A DNA stretch of 64,000 bases from an uncultured Oscillospiraceae bacterium. Lineage in GTDB: Bacteria; Bacillota; Clostridia; Oscillospirales; Oscillospiraceae. The notes under the pieces are model-generated. The model ran no database searches. It had not been told where the DNA came from and saw nothing but the letters and a program-made list of their open reading frames with translations. Shown here piece by piece: positions 32,964 through 41,380 of this stretch. The stretch is taken from contig CAKTKU010000010.1 in NCBI GenBank assembly GCA_934572335.1, positions 5,504 to 69,503 of the forward strand, in the 5' to 3' direction. Within the stretch, counting starts at the first letter, position 1, and each line of letters opens with the position of its first letter. The translations under genes were made by a program, and so were the position numbers.

Positions 32964-33477
32964 GACCCGTGTACTCTGTGCCGCCGCCGTCATCGGCGCG
33001 GCCTACGCTGTCATGACCATCGCCCTCGCGCCGATAAGCTACGGCGCGTTGCAGTTCCGCGTGTCGGAGGCGCTGTGCATCATGCCGCTGTTCATTCCGG
33101 GGACGGCATGGGGGCTCGCCGCCGGGTGCGTGCTTGCAAACCTTCTGACCGGCAATATATTCGACATCATCTTCGGCTCGCTCGCCACGCTCGCCGCGGC
33201 GTTCTGCACCGCCGCGATCGGCAGACGCGGCAGCACCCGCCTTATAACACTCGCGGGCTGCATGATGCCGGTGGTGTTCAACGCCGTTGTCGTTGGCGCG
33301 GTGATAACTCAGGCCTATAACGGCATGGACATATTCTCGCACCTCGGCGTGTTCGCGCTCAACGCGGCACAGGTTGGACTGGGCGAGCTTGGGGTGATGC
33401 TGCTCATCGGCTACCCGCTCGCGCGCTTCCTGCCGCGTCAGGCGTTTTTCAGCGACTTTGTGGAAAAGTGTAAATGA
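32953..33477 (+). CDS. queT: QueT-type ECF transporter S component
   Basis: 174 residues, about five to six hydrophobic helices. MKNKTRVLCAAAVIGAAYAV, ISYGALQFRVSEAL and the LANLLTG / DIIFGSLATLAAA segments match QueT, the substrate-binding S component that imports queuine or preQ1 with a shared ECF module. No ECF ATPase genes are nearby, as expected for group II ECF. Start at 32953, overlapping queH; together they form a queuosine salvage operon. Confidence 0.9.
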   Translation: MKNKTRVLCAAAVIGAAYAVMTIALAPISYGALQFRVSEALCIMPLFIPGTAWGLAAGCVLANLLTGNIFDIIFGSLATLAAAFCTAAIGRRGSTRLITLAGCMMPVVFNAVVVGAVITQAYNGMDIFSHLGVFALNAAQVGLGELGVMLLIGYPLARFLPRQAFFSDFVEKCK

Positions 33478-33514
33478 CCGCTACTATATAAATATCGAAA
33501 GGAAAAAGGAAACA

Positions 33515-34390
33515 ATGAAAGTTCGCAAAGCCATAATCCCCGCCGCAGGGCTCGGCACGAGGCTTCTGCCCAACACCAAGAGCATCCCCAAGGAAATGCT
33601 GCCGCTGGTGGACAAGCCCGTCATCCAGTACATAGTGGAGGAGGCAGTGTCCGCCGGTGTTGAGGAAATACTCATCATCACCAACCGCGGCAAATCCCCC
33701 ATTGAGGACTACTTTGACTACGCCCCCGACCTTGAGGAGCGCCTGATACGCGACGGCAAGGTCAAGGACGCGGAGACCGTGCGCCGCGTCGCCGACATGG
33801 CGGATATTTTCTTCCTGCGCCAGAAGGAGACGAAGGGGCTTGGGCACGCGGTGTGGCGCGCAAAGACCTTCGTCGGCGACGAGCCGTTCGCCATTCTCCT
33901 CGGCGACGACATCATGCTGGCGGAAAAGCCCGTTCTCAAGCAGCTCGTCGAGGCGGCGGAGGTGAACGAGTGCTCCGCCATTGCCATCCGCGAGCAGCCG
34001 GACAGCCAGATCACGAAATACTCCTCCGTCAAGCTTGAGGAGAAGCTGGGCGAGCGCGTATACCGCATCAGCGACATGAACGAGAAGCCGACGCTTGAAG
34101 AGAAGTTCTCGAACTTCGCCATCATGGGGCGCTACGTCCTCACGCCCGCCATCTTCGATATTCTCGGGCACACCGCGCCCGGACGCAACAACGAGATACA
34201 GCTCACCGACGGCATGAAGGAGCTGTGCCACATGGAAAAGATGTGCGCGGTCGACTTTGAGGGCCGCCGCTACGACACCGGCAACCTCAAGGGCTACCTC
34301 GAATCCACCATCGACTTCGCGCTTCAGAACGAGGAGGCCGGCGAATGGCTGCGCCAGTTCATCATCGACAAGGCAGAAATGCTGAAATAA
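33515..34390 (+). CDS. galU: UTP-glucose-1-phosphate uridylyltransferase
   Basis: 291 residues. Nucleotidyltransferase motif AAGLGTRLLPNTKSIPKEML, PVIQYIVEEAVSAG, KGLGHAVW, LLGDDIM and FEGRRYDTGNLKGYLE. Makes UDP-glucose from UTP and glucose 1-phosphate for glycolipid, teichoic and exopolysaccharide synthesis. ATG at 33515 with AAAGGAAAAAGG upstream; the frame starts earlier at 33458 but within queT. Confidence 0.96.
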   Translation: MKVRKAIIPAAGLGTRLLPNTKSIPKEMLPLVDKPVIQYIVEEAVSAGVEEILIITNRGKSPIEDYFDYAPDLEERLIRDGKVKDAETVRRVADMADIFFLRQKETKGLGHAVWRAKTFVGDEPFAILLGDDIMLAEKPVLKQLVEAAEVNECSAIAIREQPDSQITKYSSVKLEEKLGERVYRISDMNEKPTLEEKFSNFAIMGRYVLTPAIFDILGHTAPGRNNEIQLTDGMKELCHMEKMCAVDFEGRRYDTGNLKGYLESTIDFALQNEEAGEWLRQFIIDKAEMLK

Positions 34391-34393
34391 CTG

Positions 34394-34422
34394 TTGACAA
34401 AGCGCGAGTCATGGATTATTAT
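34394..34422 (+). promoter_or_regulatory. Predicted promoter of the TPP-regulated thiT gene
   Basis: TTGACA (34394-34399), 17-bp spacer, TATTAT (34417-34422), directly after the galU stop and about 20 bp before the riboswitch. Confidence 0.85.
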
Positions 34423-34440
34423 GTCTCTTGGCAAAACTAA

Positions 34441-34537
34441 ATAAGGGGTGCTGGGTCTCTCCCGGCTGAGACGGAGCTAATTGATGCTCCGGTACCCTCA
34501 TACCTGATCCGGATAATGCCGGCGTAGGAAACATCAG
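34441..34537 (+). promoter_or_regulatory. TPP riboswitch (THI element)
   Basis: Conserved aptamer core: GGGGTGC, then GGCTGAGA at 34464-34471, the variable P3 hairpin, ACCCTCATACCTGATCCGG and the closing GCCGGCGTAGGAAAC. Binds thiamine pyrophosphate in the nascent mRNA. An intrinsic terminator follows at 34550-34587, so this is a transcription-attenuation OFF switch for the thiamine importer gene. Confidence 0.95.
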
Positions 34538-34549
34538 ATACGTCAACAG

Positions 34550-34587
34550 AGCGCAGGATCAAGTGATTTTTGATCCTGCGCTTTTTT
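34550..34587 (+). terminator. Riboswitch-controlled attenuator
   Basis: Stem AGCGCAGGATCA / TGATCCTGCGCT with a 9-nt loop and six T. It forms when TPP is bound and lies 47 bp before the thiT start. Confidence 0.9.
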
Positions 34588-34634
34588 GCGTATGTGTGCT
34601 TCCGGAAAACTATTTTTTCATGGAGGTCAGAAAA

Positions 34635-35204
34635 ATGAAAAGCTACTCCCATCTCAAGCTTCGCGCCCTGTGCGAGGGCGCACTCCTCGTGGCTCTGGCG
34701 CAGGTGCTGGGCTACATCAAGCTCTTTGAGCTGCCGCAGGGCGGCTCGGTGTGCCTGAGCATGCTGCCGATATTCATCTACTGCGCACGCTGGGGCTTCG
34801 GCCCGGGTATGCTGGCAAGCTTTGCGTTCAGCCTTCTTCAGCTTCTGCTCGACGGCGCATACGCCTTCGGCTGGCAGTCGATGCTGGGCGACTATATCGT
34901 CGCGTTCACGGTGCTGGGTCTGGCGGGTCTCTTCCACGGGAAGAAGAACGGCTTCTTCATCGGCTCCGTCGTCGGCTCCGCCGCGCGCTTCCTCGTGCAC
35001 TACGTCGTCGGCGCGACCGTCTGGGGCGAATATATGCCCGACACGTTCTTCGGCATGACCATGACCACCCCGTGGTTCTACTCCGCGCTCTACAACGGCA
35101 GCTACATGGTGCTCGACCTTGTGATCTGCCTTGTTGTGGGCTGGCTACTGTGGAAGCCGCTGGGCAAGTACATCCGCGGCGAGGATATCCCCGCAAAGGC
35201 GTAA
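34635..35204 (+). CDS. thiT: Thiamine ECF transporter S component ThiT
   Basis: 189 residues, six predicted helices. Family points: LPIFIYCARWGFGPGM, WQSMLGDYIVAF, the HYVVGATVWGEYMP substrate-site region and SALYNGSYMVLDL. Binds thiamine outside and imports it with the shared ECF module. Start at 34635 with GGAGG 7 nt upstream; the frame upstream begins inside the attenuator and is not coding. Controlled by the TPP riboswitch. Confidence 0.95.
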   Translation: MKSYSHLKLRALCEGALLVALAQVLGYIKLFELPQGGSVCLSMLPIFIYCARWGFGPGMLASFAFSLLQLLLDGAYAFGWQSMLGDYIVAFTVLGLAGLFHGKKNGFFIGSVVGSAARFLVHYVVGATVWGEYMPDTFFGMTMTTPWFYSALYNGSYMVLDLVICLVVGWLLWKPLGKYIRGEDIPAKA

Positions 35205-35219
35205 ACCATCTGTATTTTT

Positions 35220-35258
35220 CACGGCTGTCATGGTATAATGACAGCCGTGAATTTTTTT
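35220..35258 (+). terminator. thiT terminator with an embedded -10 element
   Basis: Perfect 12-bp stem CACGGCTGTCAT / ATGACAGCCGTG, loop GGTATA, then AA and seven T. The loop and descending arm contain TGGTATAAT (35231-35239), an extended -10 promoter that could start thiN transcription about 25 bp before its start codon. Confidence 0.8.
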
Positions 35259-35270
35259 CGGAGGCAGAGT

Positions 35271-35903
35271 ATGGACAGTGAAAAGATTTGCGCGGTGATC
35301 TCCGGCGGGGATTACGCGCCGATGGAGTGCATAGAGGAGTGCGCGTTCATCATCGCGTGCGACCGGGGGTATGTCCACGCGCAGCGCGCCGGGGTGCGCC
35401 CCGACGTAATCCTCGGCGATTTTGACTCCTATTCCGGCGCGCTGCCGGAGGGAGCGGAGATACTGCGCCTGCCCGTGGAGAAGGACGACACGGACACCAT
35501 GTCCGCCGTGCGCCACGCGCTCGATATGGGCTGTCGGCGCATACGCATATACTGCGCGCTCGGCGGGCGGCTCGATCATCTCTACGCCAACATACAGACC
35601 GGCGCGTTCGCCGCGGCGCACGGGGCGCGCGCGGAGATCATCGGCAGGGATGCGCACATATACGTGCTGCCCGGCGGGGCGATAGAGCTGCCGTACCGGC
35701 AGGGGTGGTCGCTGTCGGTGTTCGCGATAGCGGACGAGGTGCGCGGCGTGTCCATCACGGGGGCAAAGTACGCGCTCTCCGGCGCCGTCATCACCAACAC
35801 CTTCCCCATCGGCACGAGCAACGAATGGCTGCCCGGAGAGACAGTCACGGTGCGCGCGGAGGCGGGCATATACGCCGTGATGCTCTGCCGGATGCCGCAA
35901 TGA
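35271..35903 (+). CDS. thiN: Thiamine pyrophosphokinase
   Basis: 210 residues. Catalytic motifs ISGGDYAP, ACDRGYVHA, VILGDFDSYSG, EKDDTDTMSAVRHA and LGGRLDHLYAN match thiamine diphosphokinase, with the C-terminal thiamine-binding domain (SNEWLPGETVTV). Converts imported thiamine to TPP, the ligand of the upstream riboswitch. ATG at 35271 with GGAGG 7 nt upstream. Confidence 0.95.
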   Translation: MDSEKICAVISGGDYAPMECIEECAFIIACDRGYVHAQRAGVRPDVILGDFDSYSGALPEGAEILRLPVEKDDTDTMSAVRHALDMGCRRIRIYCALGGRLDHLYANIQTGAFAAAHGARAEIIGRDAHIYVLPGGAIELPYRQGWSLSVFAIADEVRGVSITGAKYALSGAVITNTFPIGTSNEWLPGETVTVRAEAGIYAVMLCRMPQ

Positions 35904-35945
35904 CCCGCCGCAGGGGTCAAAACAGCCCGTTCGTGCATTTTTTTG

Positions 35946-35975
35946 TTGACAAGCCGGTTTATTTTAATGTATAAT
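35946..35975 (+). promoter_or_regulatory. Predicted rpmH promoter
   Basis: TTGACA (35946-35951), 18-bp spacer, TATAAT (35970-35975), 95 bp before the rpmH start. Both elements are perfect consensus. Confidence 0.88.
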
Positions 35976-36070
35976 CAACAATCGACAGCGTTGTGCGCTG
36001 TCGGAGAAAATGTCAACTGCTTCGGGGGCGACCCCGATGTTGAGTATTAACCTGAAAGGAGTGCCAGACA

Positions 36071-36205
36071 ATGTTACGTACCTACCAGCCCAAGAAGCTT
36101 CAGCGCAAGAAGGAGCACGGCTTCCGCAAGAGAATGAAGACCGCCAACGGCCGCAAGGTTCTTGCCCGCCGCAGAGCAAAGGGCAGAGCAAAGCTCAGCT
36201 ACTGA
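36071..36205 (+). CDS. rpmH: 50S ribosomal protein L34
   Basis: 44 residues, highly basic: MLRTYQPKKLQRKKEHGFRK at the start, then KTANGRKVLARRRAKGRAKL at the end. RBS AAAGGAG 10 nt upstream. First gene of the classic rpmH-rnpA-yidD-yidC-khpB cluster. The intergenic stretch after it (36206-36314) holds a small hairpin AGGGCGGA / TCCGCCCT with a GCAA tetraloop, likely an RNA-processing site. Confidence 0.97.
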   Translation: MLRTYQPKKLQRKKEHGFRKRMKTANGRKVLARRRAKGRAKLSY

Positions 36206-36314
36206 TCCCTCCCCCGGCACGTGAGCAGGTTCTAAAAGGGAATATTTTCAGGGCGGAGCAATCCGCCCTAGTCGTGTTTATTCGGGGAATAGAACTAGCA
36301 AAGGAGCTTTCGCC

Positions 36315-36662
36315 TTGAACGTCAGATGTACTTTAAAAAAGAACAGTGATTTCAGGCGGCTGTACTCCAAGGGCAAAAGCACGGTGAATCCCTATATGGC
36401 GGTCTACTGCCGCCGCAACGGGCGCGGTGTGAACCGCGTCGGGTACACCGTGTCCACAAAGCTCGGCCATGCCGTCGTGCGCAACCGCGTCCGGCGGAGG
36501 CTGCGCGAGATATACCGCCTCAACTCCCCCGCCCTCAAATCTGGGTGGGACATCGTCGTCGTCGCGCGCATGCGCGCCGTCGGGGCGGAGTATAAAAGGC
36601 TGGACGCGGCGTTTGTTGACGCCTGCGGAAAGCTTGAGCTCGTGCGGGAGGCGCAGATATGA
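36315..36662 (+). CDS. rnpA: Ribonuclease P protein component
   Basis: 115 residues, TTG start with AAGGAG 8 nt upstream. The RNR motif (LGHAVVRNRVRRRLREIYR) and the basic LKKNSDFRRLYSKGKS start are diagnostic. Binds the RNase P RNA and helps in 5' tRNA maturation. Overlaps yidD (ATGA). Confidence 0.95.
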   Translation: MNVRCTLKKNSDFRRLYSKGKSTVNPYMAVYCRRNGRGVNRVGYTVSTKLGHAVVRNRVRRRLREIYRLNSPALKSGWDIVVVARMRAVGAEYKRLDAAFVDACGKLELVREAQI

Positions 36663-36877
36663 AGCGTCTCATGCTCGCGCTCATCCGCTTTTACAGAAAG
36701 TATATCTCCCCCAACCGCCCGCCCTGCTGCCGCTTCATCCCCACCTGCTCGCAGTACGCAATGGAGGCCATAGAGAAATACGGTGCCTTGAAAGGCGGCG
36801 CTCTCGCCCTCCGTCGCATTTTGCGGTGTCATCCCTTCCACGGGAAGGACTATGACATCTACGACCCCGTCCCATGA
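36659..36877 (+). CDS. yidD: Membrane protein insertion efficiency factor YidD
   Basis: 72 residues: LIRFYRKYISPNRPPCCRF, PTCSQYAMEAIEKYG and RRILRCHPFHGKDYD with the conserved cysteines. An amphipathic helix protein that assists YidC-dependent membrane insertion. Between rnpA and yidC as usual. Confidence 0.96.
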   Translation: MKRLMLALIRFYRKYISPNRPPCCRFIPTCSQYAMEAIEKYGALKGGALALRRILRCHPFHGKDYDIYDPVP

Positions 36878-36906
36878 AGAAACTATAAACACATCAAGGA
36901 GAAACT

Positions 36907-38307
36907 ATGTGGGCAGCAATTACTAAGCCCTTTGCGTGGCTCATGGTCAAGCTCTATGAGCTGACCGGCAATTACGGTGTGTCCGTCATATTCTTCGCTC
37001 TCGTCGTCAACCTCATTCTGACCCCGTTCATGGCGAAGAGCAAGAAGGGCATGATGCGCACCTCCCGTCTCCAGCCCCAGATCCAGGAGATCCAGCGCAG
37101 ACACGAGGGGAACCCCCAGAAGCTCAACCAGGAGATGCAGAAGCTCTACCAGGAGAACGGCGCAAACCCCATGTCCGGCTGTCTGTGGTCCCTCATTCCC
37201 TTCCCCATCCTCATCGCCCTTTACAGCGTCATCCGTCAGCCACTCACGCGCATGATGTTTGTCGCGCAGGACGTTGTGGACGCTATCCAGACCTATTTTG
37301 TCGACGCGGGACTGTACACCATCCCCGCCAAGACCGACGCTTACTTTGAGATAAAGCTCACGGAGCTGGCGCACCGCTACTGGCAGCCGCTCCATGACGC
37401 GCTCCCCGATCAGCTCACCGGGCTCATCGATGTCGACTTCAGCTTCCTCGGTCTCAATCTCGGCAGCCAGCCGCAGTGGAACTTCATGTTCAAGACCGAT
37501 TGGAGCGACGTTTCCGTGTGGCTGCCCGCACTGGGGCTGTTCCTCATCCCGTTCATCTCCGCGTTCCTCTCCTGGGCGTCCATGAAGATCTCCAACTCCA
37601 TGAACCCCCAGACCGGCAACGAGCAGGCGCAGGCCTCCATGAAGAGCATGAACATCATGATGCCGCTGATGAGCGTGTGGATCTGCTTTGTCATGCCCGC
37701 CGCAATGGGCATCTACTGGATCGCCAACAGCGTTTTCGGTCTCATCCGCGACTTCATCCTCACGAAGGTCTACACCAAGAAGCTCGACCGCGAGGATGCC
37801 GAGCGCATCGCCGCCAGAAGCGCCAGAGAGAAGGAGCTTGAAGCAAAGCGCCTTGAGACCGAGCGTCTGCGCGCCGAGGGCAGGACCGAAAAGAACGTCA
37901 ACACCAGCAAGAAGAAGATGCAGGCCGTCGAGAAGCAGAAGAGCGACGAGCGCAAGGCCGCGCTCGACCGCGCCGACAGAGCCGCCCGCCGCGAGAGACT
38001 GGGCATAAAGGACAACGAGCTCCCCCCCTCTCAGGTCGGCAACCGCCGCTATGCGCGCGGACGCGCCTATGTCCCCGACCGCTTCACCAACCCCGAGACC
38101 GCCGAGGAAGCGACGCTCGCCGCCGCTGCCGAGTCGGAGTTTGCCCCCGCGATCGACGAGAGCATCCCGGATGACGTCCCCGCCGTCGAGACCGCCGAGG
38201 TCGAAACCGAGGTCACGGAAGCCGCGGAGGAGACCGTCGAAAGCGCCGAGGAGACCGTCCCCGCCGAAGAGGCAGAGCCCGTCTCCGAGGAGAGCAAAGA
38301 AGAATAA
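36907..38307 (+). CDS. yidC: YidC/Oxa1-family membrane insertase
   Basis: 466 residues. YidC core helices with YGVSVIFFALVVNLILTPF, the cytoplasmic hairpin (RLQPQIQEIQRRHEGNPQKL), NPMSGCLWSLIPFPILIALY and IMMPLMSVWICFVMPAAMGI. No N-terminal lipobox, as in many Clostridia. From about residue 295 it has an unusually long cytoplasmic tail, first Lys/Arg/Glu coiled coil, then Glu/Ala/Val acidic. The tail may contact ribosomes or the RNA-binding protein encoded next. Confidence 0.95.
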   Translation: MWAAITKPFAWLMVKLYELTGNYGVSVIFFALVVNLILTPFMAKSKKGMMRTSRLQPQIQEIQRRHEGNPQKLNQEMQKLYQENGANPMSGCLWSLIPFPILIALYSVIRQPLTRMMFVAQDVVDAIQTYFVDAGLYTIPAKTDAYFEIKLTELAHRYWQPLHDALPDQLTGLIDVDFSFLGLNLGSQPQWNFMFKTDWSDVSVWLPALGLFLIPFISAFLSWASMKISNSMNPQTGNEQAQASMKSMNIMMPLMSVWICFVMPAAMGIYWIANSVFGLIRDFILTKVYTKKLDREDAERIAARSAREKELEAKRLETERLRAEGRTEKNVNTSKKKMQAVEKQKSDERKAALDRADRAARRERLGIKDNELPPSQVGNRRYARGRAYVPDRFTNPETAEEATLAAAAESEFAPAIDESIPDDVPAVETAEVETEVTEAAEETVESAEETVPAEEAEPVSEESKEE

Positions 38308-38325
38308 CTAGGAGTAACGACAATT

Positions 38326-39213
38326 ATGATAAAAACTTTGGAAAAGTCCGGCCGCACTGAGGACGACGCCATCAATGCGGCACTCAAGGAGCTTGGGCTT
38401 GACCGCGACGATGTGTCCGTTGAGATCGTCGAGCGCGCGAAATCCGGCTTTCTGGGTATTGGCGCTTCCCCCGCAGTTGTCCGCGTGAGCTATGAAGCCC
38501 CGGACGAAGAGTCCGCCCCCTCCGCCGCTTCCGCTCCCGTGAGCGCGAAGGTCGCGGAGAAGGCTGCTCCCGCTGCCGCGCCCGCCGCGGCAGACGAACC
38601 GGCGGAGTACGCCGCGATCCGCGCGTTCCTCACCGGTCTTCTTGACCGCATGGGCGTCAAGGCGGACATCGCCATCGCCCCGCGCGAGAACGGCGGCATC
38701 AACGTCGACCTCTCCGGCAGCAGCATGGGCGCGATCATCGGCCGCCGCGGCGAGACGCTCGACGCTATACAGCATCTCACCAATTATGTTGTCAACCGCG
38801 GCAGCGACACGCATCTGCACATCAGCGTCGACGCGGAGAACTACCGCAGCAAGCGCGAGGAATCGCTCACGAAGCTTGCCGAGAAGATGGCTGAAAAGGC
38901 GATAAAGTACAAGCGCAGCATGGCGCTTGAGCCGATGAACTCCTACGAGCGCCACGTTATCCACACCGCGCTGCAAAACTACGAGGGCGTCACCACCAGC
39001 TCCACCGGCGTTGAGCCGAACCGCCGCGTCGTCGTGTCCTACGTCAGGGGCGAGGACAGCCGCGCCTCCCGCGGCGACCGCCGCGACCGCCGTGAGGCAC
39101 CGCGAGCGAACACCGGCGCATCCGCGAGCGCGGGCACTGCCGAGAGCAGCCCCGCCCCCGCCGTCAATCCCGCTCCCTCCGCCAACAAGCCGCAGAGCCG
39201 CGAGTGGGCGTGA
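38326..39213 (+). CDS. khpB: RNA-binding protein KhpB (Jag/EloR)
   Basis: 295 residues. N-terminal Jag domain (KTLEKSGRTEDDAINAALKE, with the VEIVERAKSGFLGIG end), an Ala/Pro linker, a KH domain (INVDLSGSSMGAIIGRRGET), then R3H (MNSYERHVIHTALQ) and an Arg-rich, Ala/Pro-rich tail. In relatives KhpA/KhpB bind many RNAs and control cell elongation and envelope genes. 18 bp behind yidC, same operon. Confidence 0.94.
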   Translation: MIKTLEKSGRTEDDAINAALKELGLDRDDVSVEIVERAKSGFLGIGASPAVVRVSYEAPDEESAPSAASAPVSAKVAEKAAPAAAPAAADEPAEYAAIRAFLTGLLDRMGVKADIAIAPRENGGINVDLSGSSMGAIIGRRGETLDAIQHLTNYVVNRGSDTHLHISVDAENYRSKREESLTKLAEKMAEKAIKYKRSMALEPMNSYERHVIHTALQNYEGVTTSSTGVEPNRRVVVSYVRGEDSRASRGDRRDRREAPRANTGASASAGTAESSPAPAVNPAPSANKPQSREWA

Positions 39214-39273
39214 GTTGATTTCATTTGTATTGTCTGAAATACTTTATGTGCACAGCACATCGGAGGAATTGCA

Positions 39274-39501
39274 ATGATTTTTGAAAATGTAAGAGACGCA
39301 CTTGCCCAGCAGTTTGAGATCGACCCCGAGACCATCACCATGGACACCAGCCTCATTGACGACCTCGGCGCGGACTCCCTCGACGTTGTCGAGCTTATCA
39401 TGTCCCTTGAGGACCTTTTCGGCATCTCCATCAGCGACGATGAGGCGGCACAGCTCACCACCGTGCGCAAGATCGTCGACTACCTCGAAAAGCTCAAGTA
39501 A
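39274..39501 (+). CDS. acpP: Acyl carrier protein
   Basis: 75 residues, acidic. The phosphopantetheine site is the Ser in LGADSLDVVELIMSLEDLFG. Carries acyl chains for fatty acid synthesis. RBS CGGAGG 8 nt before the ATG. It stands alone here, not next to fab genes. Confidence 0.95.
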   Translation: MIFENVRDALAQQFEIDPETITMDTSLIDDLGADSLDVVELIMSLEDLFGISISDDEAAQLTTVRKIVDYLEKLK

Positions 39502-39637
39502 GCGGGCTTTTCGTCAGACTACTTAAAGACTATGCTGAGAGGAGAGGGCGTCCGGCTCTCTTCTCTCGCGCTCTATCCGCCCTTTGTCCCCGCGCCGCAG
39601 CGCGGGCTGTTCCAGAGAAAGGATGTGACAGCTTCCG

Positions 39638-41380
39638 ATGATAAAGCAGCTTTTGAAAAGCGTGCGTGAATATAAAAAACCGACGATCATCACGTTCATC
39701 CTCATGGTGTGTGAGGTCGTCATTGAGGTCATTATCCCGTTCATAACCGCCGAGCTCGTCAACGCCATAAAGGCGGGCGCGCAGATGGACGAAGTTGTGC
39801 GCACGGGGCTTATCCTCGTCGCGATGAGCTTTGTGTCGCTCGCGTGCGGCTCCGCCGGCGGGTTCACCTCCGCCCGTGCCTCCTCCGGCTTTGCGAAAAA
39901 CCTGCGCCATGACATTTTCGCCAAGGTGCAGAGCTTCTCTTTTGAGAATATAGACCGGTTTTCCACCGCCTCCCTCGTCACGCGCCTCACCACCGACATT
40001 CAGAATGTGCAGTTCGCGTTCATGATGCTCGTGCGCACCGCGATACGCGCGCCGCTGATGTTCGTGTTCGCGATAGTCATGGCGTTCGTGATGGGCGGCT
40101 CTCTCGCCGTGACCTTCGTCATTGTCATCCCCGTGCTCGGTCTCGGCATGTACTTCATCGCGAAGAAGGCCATGCCGGCGTTCCGCGCGGTGTTCAAGAA
40201 ATACGACAAGCTCAACGAATCCATTGAGGAAAATGTCCGCGCGATGCGCGTTGTGAAGAGCTTCGCGCGCGAGGACTACGAGAAGGAGAAGTTCGCCGCG
40301 GCTTCCGGCGACATCTGCAAGGACTTCACCTTTGCCGAGCGCATCGTCGCGCTCAACTCCCCGCTGATGCAGCTGTGCATCTACTTCAACATGATCTTCA
40401 TCCTCACCGTCGGCTCGCGCATCATCGTCACGAGCGGCGGCAGCGTTATCGACGTCGGGCAGATCTCCGCCATGCTGACCTACGGCTTCCAGATACTCAT
40501 GAGCCTCATGATGCTCTCGATGATCTATGTCATCCTCACCATGTCGGCGGAGTCCGCCGCCCGCATCGGCGAGGTGCTGGTCGAGACCCCGGCGCTCACG
40601 AATCCCGAAAACCCCATATACGACATTCCCGACGGCTCTGTCGACTTTGACAACGTGTCGTTCAAATACTCCCGCAAGGCGAAGAAATACGCCCTGTCGG
40701 ACATTGATCTGCACATCCCCTCCGGCGCGACCGTCGGCATCCTCGGCGGCACAGGCGCGTCCAAGTCCACGCTCATCCAGCTCATCTCGCGCCTTTACGA
40801 CGTGACCGAGGGCAGCGTGAAGGTCGGCGGGCACGACGTGCGGGAATACGACCTTGACGCGCTGCGCTCCGCCGTGGCGGTCGTGCTGCAGAAGAACACG
40901 CTCTTCTCCGGCACGATAAAGGAAAACCTTCGCTGGGGCAACCCGGACGCGACGGATGAGGAGCTTGTGGAGGCCTGTCGCCTCGCGCAGGCGGACGACT
41001 TTGTCCGCTCGTTCCCCGACGGGTACGACACGTATATTGAGCAGGGCGGCACGAACGTCTCCGGCGGGCAGAAGCAGCGCCTGTGCATCGCCCGCGCGCT
41101 GCTGAAAAAGCCGAAGGTGCTCATCCTTGACGACTCCACCAGCGCCGTCGACACAAAGACCGACGCGCTCATCCGCGCGGGCTTCAAGTCGTACATTCCT
41201 TCCACCACCAAGATCATCATCGCCCAGCGCGTCGCCTCCGTGCAGGACGCGGACGTCATCGTCGTCATGGACAACGGCTCCATCGCCGACATGGGCACGC
41301 ATGATGAGCTTCTCGCGCGCAGTCCCATCTACCGCGAGGTATTCCAGCAGCAGACGAACGGAGGTGAGGTCAGTGAATAA
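39638..41380 (+). CDS. ABC exporter subunit (TMD-NBD), degenerate-site half
   Basis: 580 residues: six helices, then an ATPase domain. Walker A GGTGASKST, signature VSGGQKQR, Walker B VLILDDSTSAVD, in which the catalytic Glu is replaced by Asp, H-loop IAQRV without the usual His. Both replacements fit the non-catalytic half of a heterodimeric exporter of the BmrC/TM287 kind. Forms a pair with the next gene, overlapping by 8 bp. Drug or lipid export is likely; substrate unknown. Confidence 0.92.
   Translation: MIKQLLKSVREYKKPTIITFILMVCEVVIEVIIPFITAELVNAIKAGAQMDEVVRTGLILVAMSFVSLACGSAGGFTSARASSGFAKNLRHDIFAKVQSFSFENIDRFSTASLVTRLTTDIQNVQFAFMMLVRTAIRAPLMFVFAIVMAFVMGGSLAVTFVIVIPVLGLGMYFIAKKAMPAFRAVFKKYDKLNESIEENVRAMRVVKSFAREDYEKEKFAAASGDICKDFTFAERIVALNSPLMQLCIYFNMIFILTVGSRIIVTSGGSVIDVGQISAMLTYGFQILMSLMMLSMIYVILTMSAESAARIGEVLVETPALTNPENPIYDIPDGSVDFDNVSFKYSRKAKKYALSDIDLHIPSGATVGILGGTGASKSTLIQLISRLYDVTEGSVKVGGHDVREYDLDALRSAVAVVLQKNTLFSGTIKENLRWGNPDATDEELVEACRLAQADDFVRSFPDGYDTYIEQGGTNVSGGQKQRLCIARALLKKPKVLILDDSTSAVDTKTDALIRAGFKSYIPSTTKIIIAQRVASVQDADVIVVMDNGSIADMGTHDELLARSPIYREVFQQQTNGGEVSE

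Noticed and set aside
35904..36070. Possible replication origin beside rpmH
   Set aside because: rpmH-rnpA-yidD-yidC-khpB often lies near oriC, but there is no dnaA, no DnaA-box cluster seen, and no mnmE/mnmG/parAB after khpB.
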